Shown here one piece after another: positions 7,610 to 16,765 of a stretch of 64,000 nt of DNA. The stretch's first letter is position 1. Each line of letters begins with the position of its first letter. Location: NCBI RefSeq assembly GCF_023806465.1, contig NZ_JAMSLS010000003.1, positions 186,001 through 250,000 of the forward strand. The letters are read 5' to 3'. The notes beneath the pieces are model-generated. The model was given only the letters and a program-made list of their open reading frames with translations, was not told the origin of the DNA and searched no databases. Source of the stretch: Thermomicrobium sp. CFH 73360. GTDB taxonomy: Bacteria; Chloroflexota; Chloroflexia; Thermomicrobiales; Thermomicrobiaceae. Both the position numbers and the translations under genes were made by a program.

Positions 7610-9502
7610 ATGAGCGGACAAACACAGACGCTTCCAACGACACGCGAACGCCGTCGCTACTGGGACGATTTGGAGCAGCAGATTGACGACATCATTGTTG
7701 GAATTGCGGATCTCATTCGAACGCATTTTCGAGGGCTTCTGACGCTGGTAGCGCTTGGGTACGCCTTTTACATCTGGGCCTGGCCGGCGCGAGCGGCGTG
7801 GGGGCCGATTGTTTTGACGGTTCTCTTTGCTCTCTTGCAGATTGCCTTCGCAATCGTGTTCGTCATCATCCAGTTTGCTGCGATCTTCTGGTTCCTGGGT
7901 CGGGGGCGCACCTACTGGATCAAGCCGGGAGAAACGGGGGTCAGCTTCGCGGATTACAAGGGTAATCCGGAGGTGCTGGAGAGCGCGCGGCGGATCGTCA
8001 CTCTGCTTAAGGGGATCAAGGAATTCAAAGAGATGGGTGGTGAGGCGATCCGTGGCCTGCTGCTGGTCGGACCACCCGGGACAGGGAAGTCGTATCTGGC
8101 GCAGTGCATCTCTACGGAGGCAAACGTGCCGTTCGGCTATGCGAGTGCGCCCTCGTTTCAGAACATGTTTTTCGGCGTGAGCAACCTGCGGATCATGATG
8201 TTGTACCGCAAAGCACGCAAGCTGGCGAAAAAGTACGGGGCTTGTATTCTGTTCATTGACGAAATCGACGCAATTGCACAAGCGCGGGGCGGGCGATACG
8301 CCGGCCAAGGATTTTTGGGGCCGCTCTTCGGGTGGGGCGCCAATGCGATGCTGAATGAGCTCCTGCTGCAGCTCGATCCGCCGCCACAGGAAGTGACGCT
8401 CATTGGTCGTCTCTTGCGACTCCTCGGCTTACGGCGGGGACGAGCAGAACTTCCACCGGTTCTGACGATTGCGGCGACGAACATGCCGGATGCGCTGGAT
8501 CCGGCGCTGCTGCGGCCGGGTCGATTTGACCGGAAAATCGTGGTTGATTTGCCGAGTGCCGATGGCCGCCGAGAGATCATCGAGTACTACCTCAGTAAGG
8601 TCAAGCATGATCCCAACATTCCCATCGACTTCATGGTGCACGACACGATTGGGTATACGCCAGCGGCAATTCGCTACGTCATCAACGAGGCAGTTATCCA
8701 TGCACACTTCGAGGGACGGAACTACATTACGTACGAGGATTTCACCGCCGCGCGAGAAACGCACGAACTGGGGTTGAGGCAACCGATCCGCACGATGTCA
8801 GCCGAGGAACGACGGCGGATCGCCTATCACGAAGCTGGCCACGCGCTGGCACAGTACCTGCTCCAACCCAAGGAACGGGTGGTGAAGGTTTCGATCATCC
8901 GGCGCGGCGAAGCGCTCGGGTTTTCGGCGACGAAACCGACGGAGGAGCGTTTCACGAAGACACGGGAGGAACTTCTGGCAGATATCCAGGTGGCGCTGGC
9001 CGCTCGTGCGGCAGAGGAGCTCTTCCTGGGTACGCAAATGACTGGGGCAACGAGCGATCTCGCACAAGCGACACATCTTGCGAACCTGATGGTCTCAGCA
9101 TGGGGTATGGATGGATCGCTCTACAGCGGATTGACCTACAACCAGCTTGTTCCGGATCTCTATCGCAAGCAGCGTATCGAGCAACTCCTGCAACGGCAGT
9201 TCGAAAATGTGAAGCGACTCTTGCAAGCAAACCGCGAGGCGGTGGAGGCGATCGCCCAGGGATTGCTCGAGCGCGATGAGCTGAACGAACAGCAATTGCG
9301 AGAGATCTTGTCTTGTTTCCAACTAGTTGTTCCGCCGCCAGTGGAGGAACAACCGGAGTCGCTGGAGATAAGGCAGGCGCAGGAGCGGGCGATTCTGGCT
9401 GCTGGGGTTGACGGAGCGAGCGAGTCACTGGGGAGCGAACCGGTGCTCGTCGGCGAGAGTGATTCATCGGAGCGCGAGCAACAGCGATCGGATCTTACAT
9501 GA
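7610..9502 (+). CDS. FtsH-like ATP-dependent zinc metalloprotease without an extracytoplasmic domain
   Basis: A 630-residue AAA+ protease of the FtsH/M41 family. Two hydrophobic stretches (about 43-63 and 66-96) follow each other with almost no loop, so the usual periplasmic domain of about 70 residues is missing. The pattern continues with Walker A GPPGTGKS (154-161), pore motif FQNMFFGV (183-190), Walker B ILFIDE (213-218), the second region of homology AATNMPDALDPALLRPGRFD (288-307), zinc site HEAGH (407-411) and the third zinc ligand Asp in TGATSDLAQ (about 483). A segment of roughly 25 extra residues with a basic LLRLLGLRRGR stretch sits between Walker B and the second region of homology. 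It should unfold and degrade membrane or cytosolic proteins. Confidence 0.93.
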   Translation: MSGQTQTLPTTRERRRYWDDLEQQIDDIIVGIADLIRTHFRGLLTLVALGYAFYIWAWPARAAWGPIVLTVLFALLQIAFAIVFVIIQFAAIFWFLGRGRTYWIKPGETGVSFADYKGNPEVLESARRIVTLLKGIKEFKEMGGEAIRGLLLVGPPGTGKSYLAQCISTEANVPFGYASAPSFQNMFFGVSNLRIMMLYRKARKLAKKYGACILFIDEIDAIAQARGGRYAGQGFLGPLFGWGANAMLNELLLQLDPPPQEVTLIGRLLRLLGLRRGRAELPPVLTIAATNMPDALDPALLRPGRFDRKIVVDLPSADGRREIIEYYLSKVKHDPNIPIDFMVHDTIGYTPAAIRYVINEAVIHAHFEGRNYITYEDFTAARETHELGLRQPIRTMSAEERRRIAYHEAGHALAQYLLQPKERVVKVSIIRRGEALGFSATKPTEERFTKTREELLADIQVALAARAAEELFLGTQMTGATSDLAQATHLANLMVSAWGMDGSLYSGLTYNQLVPDLYRKQRIEQLLQRQFENVKRLLQANREAVEAIAQGLLERDELNEQQLREILSCFQLVVPPPVEEQPESLEIRQAQERAILAAGVDGASESLGSEPVLVGESDSSEREQQRSDLT

Positions 9503-10625
9503 GGGTAGCGGCGAGCCAGGTCGCGGCCAGTGCTGTCCACTGCTCAAGATGCGTAAACGCGACGTGATTCGCCCGCTCGTAGAAGGCAAGGTGCTTCGGC
9601 CCACCGGCAGCGCGGTAGAGCCGAATTGACTCCTGGGGTGGGACGACGAGATCGTTCCCTGCACCGACAACCAGAAGCGGTGTTTGGAGGTGGGGTGCGA
9701 TACCGTCGAGCGCAAGTGCTGGCGCGAGGCGAGTCAGGTCGCCCGGGGTGACACCGGTGGCGAACGCCACGTCGCGGCGGACGAACTCGCCAAGGAGGTC
9801 AAGATACGGGCGCGGATCATAGGGCGCGGTCACCGAGACCACCGCAGCGATCTCCGGGACAGCGTGAGCGAGTTGAACGGCGTAGGCTCCCCGGAGGCTA
9901 ATGCCCAGCAGGGCAATCCGCTTCGGATCAACCTCGGGGAGATGACGTGCCGTCTCGATGATTGCCCAACCGACATCTTCCTGGCCAGGTGCCGCTGGGA
10001 TAAGGTCGGCGACTTCACCACTACCTGGCGTGTCGAGCGCAAGGACGGCGAGTCCACGGCGTAAGAACGGGGTGACCCAGGTCACCATTTCTTCCTTCGC
10101 TGTGCTGGCGCCATTCAAGAAGACGACGAGTGGGGAGGGGCGGTCGCCGGGCACACAGAGGTAGCCGGGGAGGGCCAAACCGCGCCAGGGGACTTCGATT
10201 GGCCGAATTGCAGGGTCCAGGTGGGGGGCAGCAGCACGGAATAAGCGGGCTGCTGCGGTGTAGAGGGCTCGGCGCCGGGCGAGATCGTCAAGTACCATGA
10301 CGTGCCCGAAGTGATAACAGAGGGCGGCGACACGCTGCAGTTCGGCCGCAGCGCGCAGTTCGCCGGCAGCGGCTCGCTCGTGCGCAGCTAGGAGGTAGGA
10401 ATGAGCGGCACGAACCCACGCGCGGGGCCAGTCTTGGAGCCGACGGATCCGGCGTAGCGTCGCTTTGAGCGTACGAGGATGAATGCCAGCAAGGAGGAAG
10501 CGGTGGCGTCCAGCTGGCGAGAGCAAAGCAGCGCTCGCCAAGCGGAGAGCGACATCGAAGGCGGAGAGCGGAATGCGATTGACGAGCAAGAAGCGCAGAC
10601 CAACTGCACGAACGCGAGCAAGCAC
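9495..10625 (-). CDS. Alpha/beta hydrolase with N-terminal helical cap (FrsA/DHPON-hydrolase-like)
   Basis: A 376-residue protein. Residues 1-140 are helical (cap); 140-376 are the alpha/beta hydrolase core. The predicted triad is Ser 243 in LLGISLRGAY, Asp 325 in VVGAGNDLVVPP and His 354 in YERANHVAF. The nucleophile elbow reads GISLRG rather than canonical GxSxG, so the second Gly is shifted by one residue, as in some members of this branch. It probably cleaves an ester, amide or C-C bond of an unknown small molecule. GTG at 10625 is chosen since GAGGAG lies 6 bases upstream; GTG at 10631 abuts that site. The 3' end overlaps the protease gene by 8 bases, convergent. Confidence 0.85.
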   Translation of the reverse strand: MLARVRAVGLRFLLVNRIPLSAFDVALRLASAALLSPAGRHRFLLAGIHPRTLKATLRRIRRLQDWPRAWVRAAHSYLLAAHERAAAGELRAAAELQRVAALCYHFGHVMVLDDLARRRALYTAAARLFRAAAPHLDPAIRPIEVPWRGLALPGYLCVPGDRPSPLVVFLNGASTAKEEMVTWVTPFLRRGLAVLALDTPGSGEVADLIPAAPGQEDVGWAIIETARHLPEVDPKRIALLGISLRGAYAVQLAHAVPEIAAVVSVTAPYDPRPYLDLLGEFVRRDVAFATGVTPGDLTRLAPALALDGIAPHLQTPLLVVGAGNDLVVPPQESIRLYRAAGGPKHLAFYERANHVAFTHLEQWTALAATWLAATLM

Positions 10626-11080
10626 CTCCACCTCCTCGCGATCGTCAAGGATACCCTCTCGCTCACCATCTGACTGCGATTGTCGTGGAAGCGTGTTTCT
10701 GGGCTTCCGGGGCTGCAGCGAGTTCTCGAGACATCTTGCCGAGAGCAGCGCGAACTCATGGGTGGTTCACACCAACTCGGCTCTCCGTGGAGGTCACGAA
10801 CTTCGAATCCTGTTGCGCAACAGCGGGAATAACCTGGTGTTGTCCCCCCGCAAGGGTGCTTCCGTCAGAAGACTAGCGATGAAGGTCCGCTGCATCTGTT
10901 TCCCTCCTTTTTGGTTGTTTCTTGACGAGCGCTTCAAGCACGCCTGAGGTGTACACCGGAGCCCAGTCTCGCGAACAAATCAGGTGACTCAACTGCCGCT
11001 CAGGGGCGAACCAGCGCATCGAGGGGATTGGTTGGGACGAGGGCGAGACACCGCTGCGGAATGACGGGGGAAGTAGCCAA

Positions 11081-11107
11081 CGAGTACTGGTTGTCTCCCA
11101 GTACTCG
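11081..11107. promoter_or_regulatory. Perfect 10-base inverted repeat (operator or hairpin)
   Basis: CGAGTACTGG at 11081-11090 and its exact complement CCAGTACTCG at 11098-11107 flank a 7-base loop (TTGTCTC). It lies 34 bases upstream of the TACAAT -10 candidate, the place for an activator or repressor site. No T-run follows, so it is not a simple terminator. Confidence 0.55.
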
Positions 11108-11165
11108 GATCGGCGAAACCACAGCGGGCATTCTGTCGTTTACAATAGTGCAGAGGTTCCGCACG

Positions 11166-11231
11166 TTCGACAGTGGGGTTCCAATTGGGCGGTATCGGTT
11201 GATGCTGCGCCAGGGGACCGCCACTGTCGAA
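11166..11231. promoter_or_regulatory. Perfect 11-base inverted repeat with 44-base spacing
   Basis: TTCGACAGTGG at 11166-11176 and its exact complement CCACTGTCGAA at 11221-11231. Downstream of the putative -10, so if transcribed it could close a long-range stem in the prkA leader RNA. Confidence 0.45.
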
Positions 11232-11240
11232 TGGAGGGTT

Positions 11241-11261
11241 GTCAGGCTTCTGGGGCCTGAC
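11241..11261. promoter_or_regulatory. Perfect 7-base hairpin in prkA leader
   Basis: GTCAGGC at 11241-11247 pairs with GCCTGAC at 11255-11261 around a 7-base loop. Flanking GGT and ACC extend the stem after one mismatch. No T-run follows. Confidence 0.45.
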
Positions 11262-11443
11262 CACCGTCTCGTCCAACCGCGTGGGGCGGTGTTCTTCCAC
11301 CTTTCCCAAGGTAGGTTCTCAACTGCGCTCGCGCGCTGTGTGGAGCGTGTCGCTGTCACTCAGGCACGGAAGGGGGCACAGGCGAAACGATGCATGAAGA
11401 ACGCGGCCTTGCGGGATGCGAGGGGAAGGAGCGACGAGCCGTC

Positions 11444-13381
11444 ATGGATCTTCTCGAGCGACTGGAAGCCTATCGTGCAGAGGAAGCCGAGCTTAAGTGG
11501 GAAGGGACGTTTAGTGACTACTTGGAGCTCGTAGTGAAAAATCCGCACATTGCACAACTGGCGCACGCCCGAATCTACAACATGATCATGGATGCTGGGG
11601 TGGAGCAGCTACCCGATGGACGGGTGCGGTACAACTTCTTTGCCGACGAGATCTTTGGTCTCGAGAAACCGTTGGAGCAGATTGTGGAGTACTTCCGCTC
11701 GGCTGCACAGCGCCTGGAAGTCCGCAAACGGATTTTGCTCTTGATGGGACCGGTAGGCGGAGGCAAATCGACAATTGTCGCGAAGCTGAAGCGGGGACTG
11801 GAGCGGTACACGCGGACGGCACGAGGAGCGGTGTACGCGATCAAAGGTTGTCCGATGCACGAGGAACCGCTGCACCTGGTGCCGGAACCGCTCCGCGAAG
11901 ACTTCTACCGGGAATACGGTGTCTATATCGAAGGCGAACTGTGTCCGTGGTGCCGATATCATCTGGAAGAAGCACCGCGAGACCCGACACACCCCTGGAG
12001 CCGACCCGGACAGCCTTTTAGTGGGCGGCAGGAGGATGTCCCGGTTGTGCGGATCGTCTTCTCGGAGAAGCACCGAGTAGGAATCGGCACGTTCACGCCG
12101 TCTGATCCGAAGAGCCAGGACGTTGCAGAACTGGTGGGGAGTATTGATCTCTCGACCATCGGGGAAGTCGGTGCGGAATCAGATCCGCGAGCCTATCGGT
12201 TTGATGGGGAACTGAACATCGCCAATCGCGGATTGGTTGAGTTCATTGAGATGTTGAAAGTGGATGAGCGTTTCCTCTACGTGCTGTTGACGTTGACACA
12301 GGAGCAGAGCATCAAGACGGGCCGCTTCCCGATGATCTACGCGGACGAGGTGGTGATCAGTCACACCAATGAGCACGAGTACAACGCATTTGTGGGGAAC
12401 AAGCGGAGTGAGGCGCTCCAGGACCGGATCATCTTAGTGAAAGTGCCGTACAACCTGCGCGTATCGGACGAGGTGAAGATCTACCAGAAGCTCTTAAAGC
12501 AGAGCGGCATTCGTGATGTTCACATTGCGCCAGGAACCCTGGAAACAGCGGCGACCTTCGCGGTGCTCTCTCGGCTGGAGGAAAGCCGTAAAGCGGGCAT
12601 GACATTGATGAAGAAGCTGAAGCTCTACGATGGGCAGACGGTTGAGGGGTACACACCGCAAGATGTAAAGGAACTCCAGGAGGAAGCAACGCGGGAAGGG
12701 ATGGATGGTGTCTCGCCGCGGTATGTGATCAACCGGATCTCGGCGGCGATCGTGCGTGAGGGGACGCGCTGCATCAACGCGATCGATGTCCTGCGAAGCC
12801 TGAAAGACGGGCTCGAGCAGCATACGAGCATCACGCCCAAAGAGCGTGAGCGGCTGCTCAACCTGATTGCTGAGGCGCGAAAAGAGTACGACGAGTGGGC
12901 AAAGCGAGAAGTGCAGAGGGCGTTCGTCTACTCGTTCGAGGAGTCGGCGCGGACACTCTTCAATAACTATCTCGACAATGTCGAGGCGTATGTGCATCGG
13001 ACGAAGGTGATCGATCCAATCACCGAGGAGGAGCTCGAGCCAGATGAACGACTGATGCGGTCGATCGAGGAACAGATCGGGATTCCGGAGAGCCAGAAGC
13101 GGCAGTTCCGGGAGGAACTGCTGATCAAGATGTCGTCGATGGCACGAAGAGGGCAGAAGTTCGACTACACGTCGCACGACCGGTTGCGGGAGGCAATTGA
13201 GCGGAAGTTGTTCGCCGATCTCAAGGATGTGGTGAAGATCACAACGTCATCGAAGACGCCGGATCCAGAGCAGTTACGCCGGATCAACGAAGTGGTCGAC
13301 CGGCTGGTGCAGCATCACGGGTACTGCCCGATTTGTGCGAACGAACTGCTGAAGTACGTTGGAGCCTTGTTAAGTCGCTGA
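11444..13381 (+). CDS. prkA: PrkA family serine protein kinase (YeaG-like)
   Basis: This 645-residue protein carries an AAA+-like N-terminal domain with Walker A GPVGGGKST at about 102-110, and a C-terminal PrkA kinase domain. Family hallmarks are visible: LERLEAYRAEEAELKWEGTF at the N-terminus, GCPMHEEPLHLVP, LCPWCRYHLE with paired Cys, and ANRGLVEFIEMLKVDERFL. PrkA/YeaG proteins respond to nutrient or stationary-phase stress; protease as well as kinase activity has been reported for members. The ATG at 11444 matches the usual start (an upstream GGGGAAGGAG is rather far); the in-frame ATG at 11390 is the alternative. It heads an operon with the DUF444 and SpoVR genes, the standard genomic trio. 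Confidence 0.95.
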   Translation: MDLLERLEAYRAEEAELKWEGTFSDYLELVVKNPHIAQLAHARIYNMIMDAGVEQLPDGRVRYNFFADEIFGLEKPLEQIVEYFRSAAQRLEVRKRILLLMGPVGGGKSTIVAKLKRGLERYTRTARGAVYAIKGCPMHEEPLHLVPEPLREDFYREYGVYIEGELCPWCRYHLEEAPRDPTHPWSRPGQPFSGRQEDVPVVRIVFSEKHRVGIGTFTPSDPKSQDVAELVGSIDLSTIGEVGAESDPRAYRFDGELNIANRGLVEFIEMLKVDERFLYVLLTLTQEQSIKTGRFPMIYADEVVISHTNEHEYNAFVGNKRSEALQDRIILVKVPYNLRVSDEVKIYQKLLKQSGIRDVHIAPGTLETAATFAVLSRLEESRKAGMTLMKKLKLYDGQTVEGYTPQDVKELQEEATREGMDGVSPRYVINRISAAIVREGTRCINAIDVLRSLKDGLEQHTSITPKERERLLNLIAEARKEYDEWAKREVQRAFVYSFEESARTLFNNYLDNVEAYVHRTKVIDPITEEELEPDERLMRSIEEQIGIPESQKRQFREELLIKMSSMARRGQKFDYTSHDRLREAIERKLFADLKDVVKITTSSKTPDPEQLRRINEVVDRLVQHHGYCPICANELLKYVGALLSR

Positions 13382-13401
13382 GCCAATTGGGGGTGCAGGT
13401 C

Positions 13402-14562
13402 ATGTTCACGCTGGCGATCCGACGTGACGACTGGTCGCTGCACCGGAAGGGAGCGATCGACCAGGCGCGGCACATGGAAAAGGTGAAGGAGGCGATTAAG
13501 CGGAACCTGGCGGACATCGTCAGCGAGCAATCGATCATTACCTCCGATGGGAAGCGACTCGTGCGGGTACCCATCCGTGTGCTGGAGGAGTATCGCTTCC
13601 GCTTTGATCCCGAGGCGGGGCGGCAGGTGGGGCAGGGCAGTGGTGGAACGCAGGTTGGAGATGTTATCGGGCGAGTTGGGAATGGCCGGGGGCCGGGAGT
13701 GGGACCGCACGCCGGCGATGAGCCAGGGATAGACTACTACGAGGCTGAACTCACAGTGGACGAGCTTGGCGAACTCATCTTCGAAGATCTGGAATTGCCC
13801 AATTTGGAAGAGAAACGGTTGCGTGAACTTGAGTCGGAGGCGGTGCGGTTCACCGACATACGCAAGCATGGGCCGTTTGCCAATCTGGATAAACGGCGGA
13901 CACTGCGCGAGAACCTGCGGCGCAATGCATGGAGGGGGCGGGCGCGCATTGGTGATTTCAGCAACGAGGACCTGCGCTTCAAGACCTGGGAGCGAGACAT
14001 CAAGCGTGAGTCGAACGCGGTTGTCATTGCAATGATGGATGTTTCAGGGTCAATGGGGACGTTTGAGAAGTACATCTCGCGCGCGTTCTATTACTGGATG
14101 GTGCGATTCTTACGAACGAAATATGACCGCGTAGAGATCCGATTTATTGCGCACCATGCGGAGGCGAAAGAGGTCACTGAGGAGGAGTTTTTCACTCGTG
14201 GGGAGAGTGGTGGAACGCGCGCAAGTACGGCCTACGAATTGGCATTCCAGCTGATTCGAGAGCACTATCCGCCGGATGCATGGAACATTTATCCGTTCCA
14301 TTTTTCAGACGGTGACAACTGGCCTTCGGACAATGAGCGGTGCCGCGAGTTGGCGGAGGAACTTTTGCGCTGCGTGAACCTCTTCGGATACGGGGAAATC
14401 CGGCAGGGTCGCTACACCTATCACAGCACATTGATGCATACGCTGCAGCGCATCGGTAGTCCGAAGCTTGTGACGGTGACGATCAGCGAGAAAGCGGACG
14501 TCTACCAGGCATTGCGGCGGTTTTTTGGGCCAGAAGTAGGGCGGGAGGTGGCCCGTGCGTGA
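13402..14562 (+). CDS. YeaH/YhbH family protein (DUF444, von Willebrand A-like)
   Basis: A 386-residue protein of the YeaH/YhbH (DUF444) family that always travels with PrkA. A glycine-rich stretch near 75-110 is typical. The C-terminal half is a von Willebrand A-like domain with the MIDAS metal motif DVSGSMG starting near 213. Later elements are TRASTAYELAFQLI and the downstream SDGDNW. Its biochemical role is unknown; in the family it is required with PrkA and SpoVR for stress or sporulation phenotypes. The start lies 20 bases after the prkA stop. Confidence 0.93.
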   Translation: MFTLAIRRDDWSLHRKGAIDQARHMEKVKEAIKRNLADIVSEQSIITSDGKRLVRVPIRVLEEYRFRFDPEAGRQVGQGSGGTQVGDVIGRVGNGRGPGVGPHAGDEPGIDYYEAELTVDELGELIFEDLELPNLEEKRLRELESEAVRFTDIRKHGPFANLDKRRTLRENLRRNAWRGRARIGDFSNEDLRFKTWERDIKRESNAVVIAMMDVSGSMGTFEKYISRAFYYWMVRFLRTKYDRVEIRFIAHHAEAKEVTEEEFFTRGESGGTRASTAYELAFQLIREHYPPDAWNIYPFHFSDGDNWPSDNERCRELAEELLRCVNLFGYGEIRQGRYTYHSTLMHTLQRIGSPKLVTVTISEKADVYQALRRFFGPEVGREVARA

Positions 14563-15925
14563 GGGGATGCCAAGCGCAATCGCCGAGTTGGAACGCCGTA
14601 TCGGTGAGATCTGGGGGGTGGGCGAACGACTCGGGTTGCGGCCGCTTCCGGTCCACTTTGAGGTCGTGCCAGCGACAGTGATGTACGAGATTGGGGCATA
14701 TGGCCTTCCAGGGCGATTCTCGCACTGGACGCACGGGAAGGCGTATCAGGTACAGAAGACGCTCTACGACTATGGGCTTAGCAAGATCTATGAACTCGTG
14801 ATCAACAGTGATCCATGCTATGCCTTCCTGTTAGAGACGAACACGTTGTTGCAGAACACGCTCGTTGCAGCACACGTCATGGCACATGCGGACTTCTTCG
14901 CGAACAACGCCTATTTCGCTGAGACGCGGCGAGACATGGTCGACATTGCATCGCTTCACGCCGAGCGGATCGAGAAGTACGAATTCACCCATGGGAAAGG
15001 GGAGGTCGAGCAGCTCCTGGATGCGGTGCTCTCGATTCAGGAGCATGTCGATCCAGCTGCCTCGGAGACGTCGACGCGTCGGCGGGCTGAGCAACCACGA
15101 CGGCCGTCGACGCCGTACGATGACCTTTGGAGGCTCGAGGAACGTAGCCGAGGGGATAAGAGTGGAGGGGAGGAACGGCAGGCAGCGACGACGCCAGCCG
15201 AACCGATGCGTGACCTGCTGTTGTTCATTCACGACCACTCACCGATCCTGGAGGACTGGGAGCGGGACGTGGTCGCAATCGTGCGTACGGAGATGTTGTA
15301 TTTCTTGCCGCAGATCAAGACCAAGGTCCTCAATGAGGGATGGGCAACGCTGTGGCACGCCCGGATCATACGGTCGTTGGATCTCTCGCCCGAAGAACAT
15401 GTCGAGTTCGCGCGGTTACACGCGAGCGTGCTACAGCCTGCAGGACGAAGGTTGAATCCCTACGCGCTGGGGTATGAGTTACTCTGCGACATTGAGCAGC
15501 GGTACGGAACAGAGCATCTCTTCCTGGTGCGGGAAGTTGAGTCGGACGTTTCACTGGTGCGGAACTACCTCACCGAGGAGTTGGTGGAACGGCTGGATCT
15601 CTATCTCTACGAGCGGCGCGGAGACGAACTCGTGGTGGTTGACAAGGACTGGAAAGCAGTTCGTGATCGGTTGGCGAATGAGCTCGGCGGAAACCATATT
15701 CCGGTGATTGTGGTTGTGGACGGCGACTATCGTGGGAACCGCGAACTCTATCTCCGGCATGTTTGGGATGGACGGAAACTCGACCTGCCGTGGGCGGAGA
15801 AGACGCTGGAAAACGTGTATCGATTGTGGGGACGACGCGTCTGGCTGGAGACCCGTTCGGACGATGGCACCGACCCCCTCATCCTGAGCTATCACCCGCG
15901 TGAAGGCCATCGGCAGCAGCGGTAA
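14555..15925 (+). CDS. SpoVR family protein
   Basis: A 456-residue soluble protein of the SpoVR family, named after Bacillus subtilis stage V sporulation protein R (cortex formation) but widespread in non-sporulating bacteria together with PrkA. Family signatures include YEIGAYGLPGRFSHWTHGKA near 45-64, INSDPCYAFLLETNT near 88-102, AHVMAHADFFANN, and a LNEGWATLWHARI segment with conserved His/Glu residues. The GTG start has GGGAGG about 7 bases upstream and overlaps the preceding stop by 8 bases, indicating coupling. An Arg/Asp/Glu-rich linker near 170-215 is likely disordered. Confidence 0.94.
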   Translation: MREGMPSAIAELERRIGEIWGVGERLGLRPLPVHFEVVPATVMYEIGAYGLPGRFSHWTHGKAYQVQKTLYDYGLSKIYELVINSDPCYAFLLETNTLLQNTLVAAHVMAHADFFANNAYFAETRRDMVDIASLHAERIEKYEFTHGKGEVEQLLDAVLSIQEHVDPAASETSTRRRAEQPRRPSTPYDDLWRLEERSRGDKSGGEERQAATTPAEPMRDLLLFIHDHSPILEDWERDVVAIVRTEMLYFLPQIKTKVLNEGWATLWHARIIRSLDLSPEEHVEFARLHASVLQPAGRRLNPYALGYELLCDIEQRYGTEHLFLVREVESDVSLVRNYLTEELVERLDLYLYERRGDELVVVDKDWKAVRDRLANELGGNHIPVIVVVDGDYRGNRELYLRHVWDGRKLDLPWAEKTLENVYRLWGRRVWLETRSDDGTDPLILSYHPREGHRQQR

Positions 15926-16765
15926 ACGATGAGTGCTGTCAACGCCGGGTCATTTGGCGGTGAGGGAGGGTAGGCAGTGCTGTTTCACCGCCGTGACGGT
16001 TCCTTTTGTCGAGATCCCCTCTGCCCCTTTTCCCGCGCAGTGCGCGACAAGGTGAAATTCTGATAGGGACCCATGAGGGACGTTTGGGAGTGCTGAAGGA
16101 TTCCGAACTACTGCTCCGAGTTCCCTCGAGATATGTCGTCAGTGAAGCTCGGGGGACTCTGTTTGGCAGTTTGGACACGCTGCATTGCGTTCTCCGTGGT
16201 GGGTGGGCTCGTCCGACGCAGGCGCCCAGATCGGACGGAGCGGACGTGTGATGCAACAGAGTCATTGGGGGCGTACTGGATCTTCCGCCTCTGCCCTGTG
16301 CTTCGTCTCGTGTGCTGTTGCTGAGTGAGCCTCGAGTGAGTGAGGTTTGGGTGGGCTGATCGTTGGCACGTGTGGGCCGAGAAGGACAGCTGTGAGTAGG
16401 GCCCACTGCCGACGCCTCCTCGCGACGGGATACCCAAGGACGGGTAGGGGTGCGGTTGGTTGTTGTGCACACGAGACTGGCGCGCCATCCGACATTGCCG
16501 AGCCGGGAGTAGGCCTGTGAGAGTTGTATAACGTTAGGTCGTTCGAACACACTGGGGAAAAGCACATCGTTGTACCTGGCCGGTGAGTCGGGAGAGCGGA
16601 GTGCAGCCTCAATCCCACGCGCAAGGGGAAGGGAGCAACTGCGCAACGAGCGCCTGGCCACCAGTAACTCGATCCCACGCGCAAGGGGAAGGGAGCGTAG
16701 GCGTGTGCTGCGCGGCTCCATGTGTACTGCTTCGGGCCCACGCCGTGTCGTGGGAATGCGGAGGA
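15926..16765. other. Intergenic region holding a two-repeat CRISPR-like element
   Basis: No gene could be supported in these 840 bases; the open frames are low-complexity Arg/Ser/Pro translations. The one organised feature is the pair of 29-base repeats at 16608-16696. No cas gene or A+T-rich leader was seen nearby. Confidence 0.5.
16608..16696 (-). CRISPR. Minimal or relic CRISPR array: two repeats, one 31-base spacer
   Basis: Two 29-base copies lie at 16608-16636 and 16668-16696 and differ at one base (the fourth). They are separated by a unique 31-base stretch. Read on the minus strand the repeat begins GCTCCCTTCCCCTTGCGC and ends GTGGGATTGAG, close to the GGATTGAAAC ending of many CRISPR repeats, with TCCC/GGGA able to pair. 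Repeat and spacer lengths are right, but there are only two units and no cas genes in the window, so a chance or other tandem duplication is possible. Confidence 0.45.

Larger units (their letters stand above)
10626..11443. other. Long leader/intergenic region upstream of the prkA operon
   Basis: About 820 bases without a supportable gene. Between 11081 and 11261 lie three perfect inverted repeats, entered separately. TACAAT at 11141-11146 is a good -10 with no matching -35, which would fit an activator-dependent promoter. The open frame 11028-11534 runs into prkA out of frame and has no protein-like features. Confidence 0.5.

Noticed and set aside
11028-11534. 168-codon plus-strand frame overlapping the start of prkA
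   Set aside because: It overlaps prkA out of frame and contains three inverted repeats in its DNA; no protein features.
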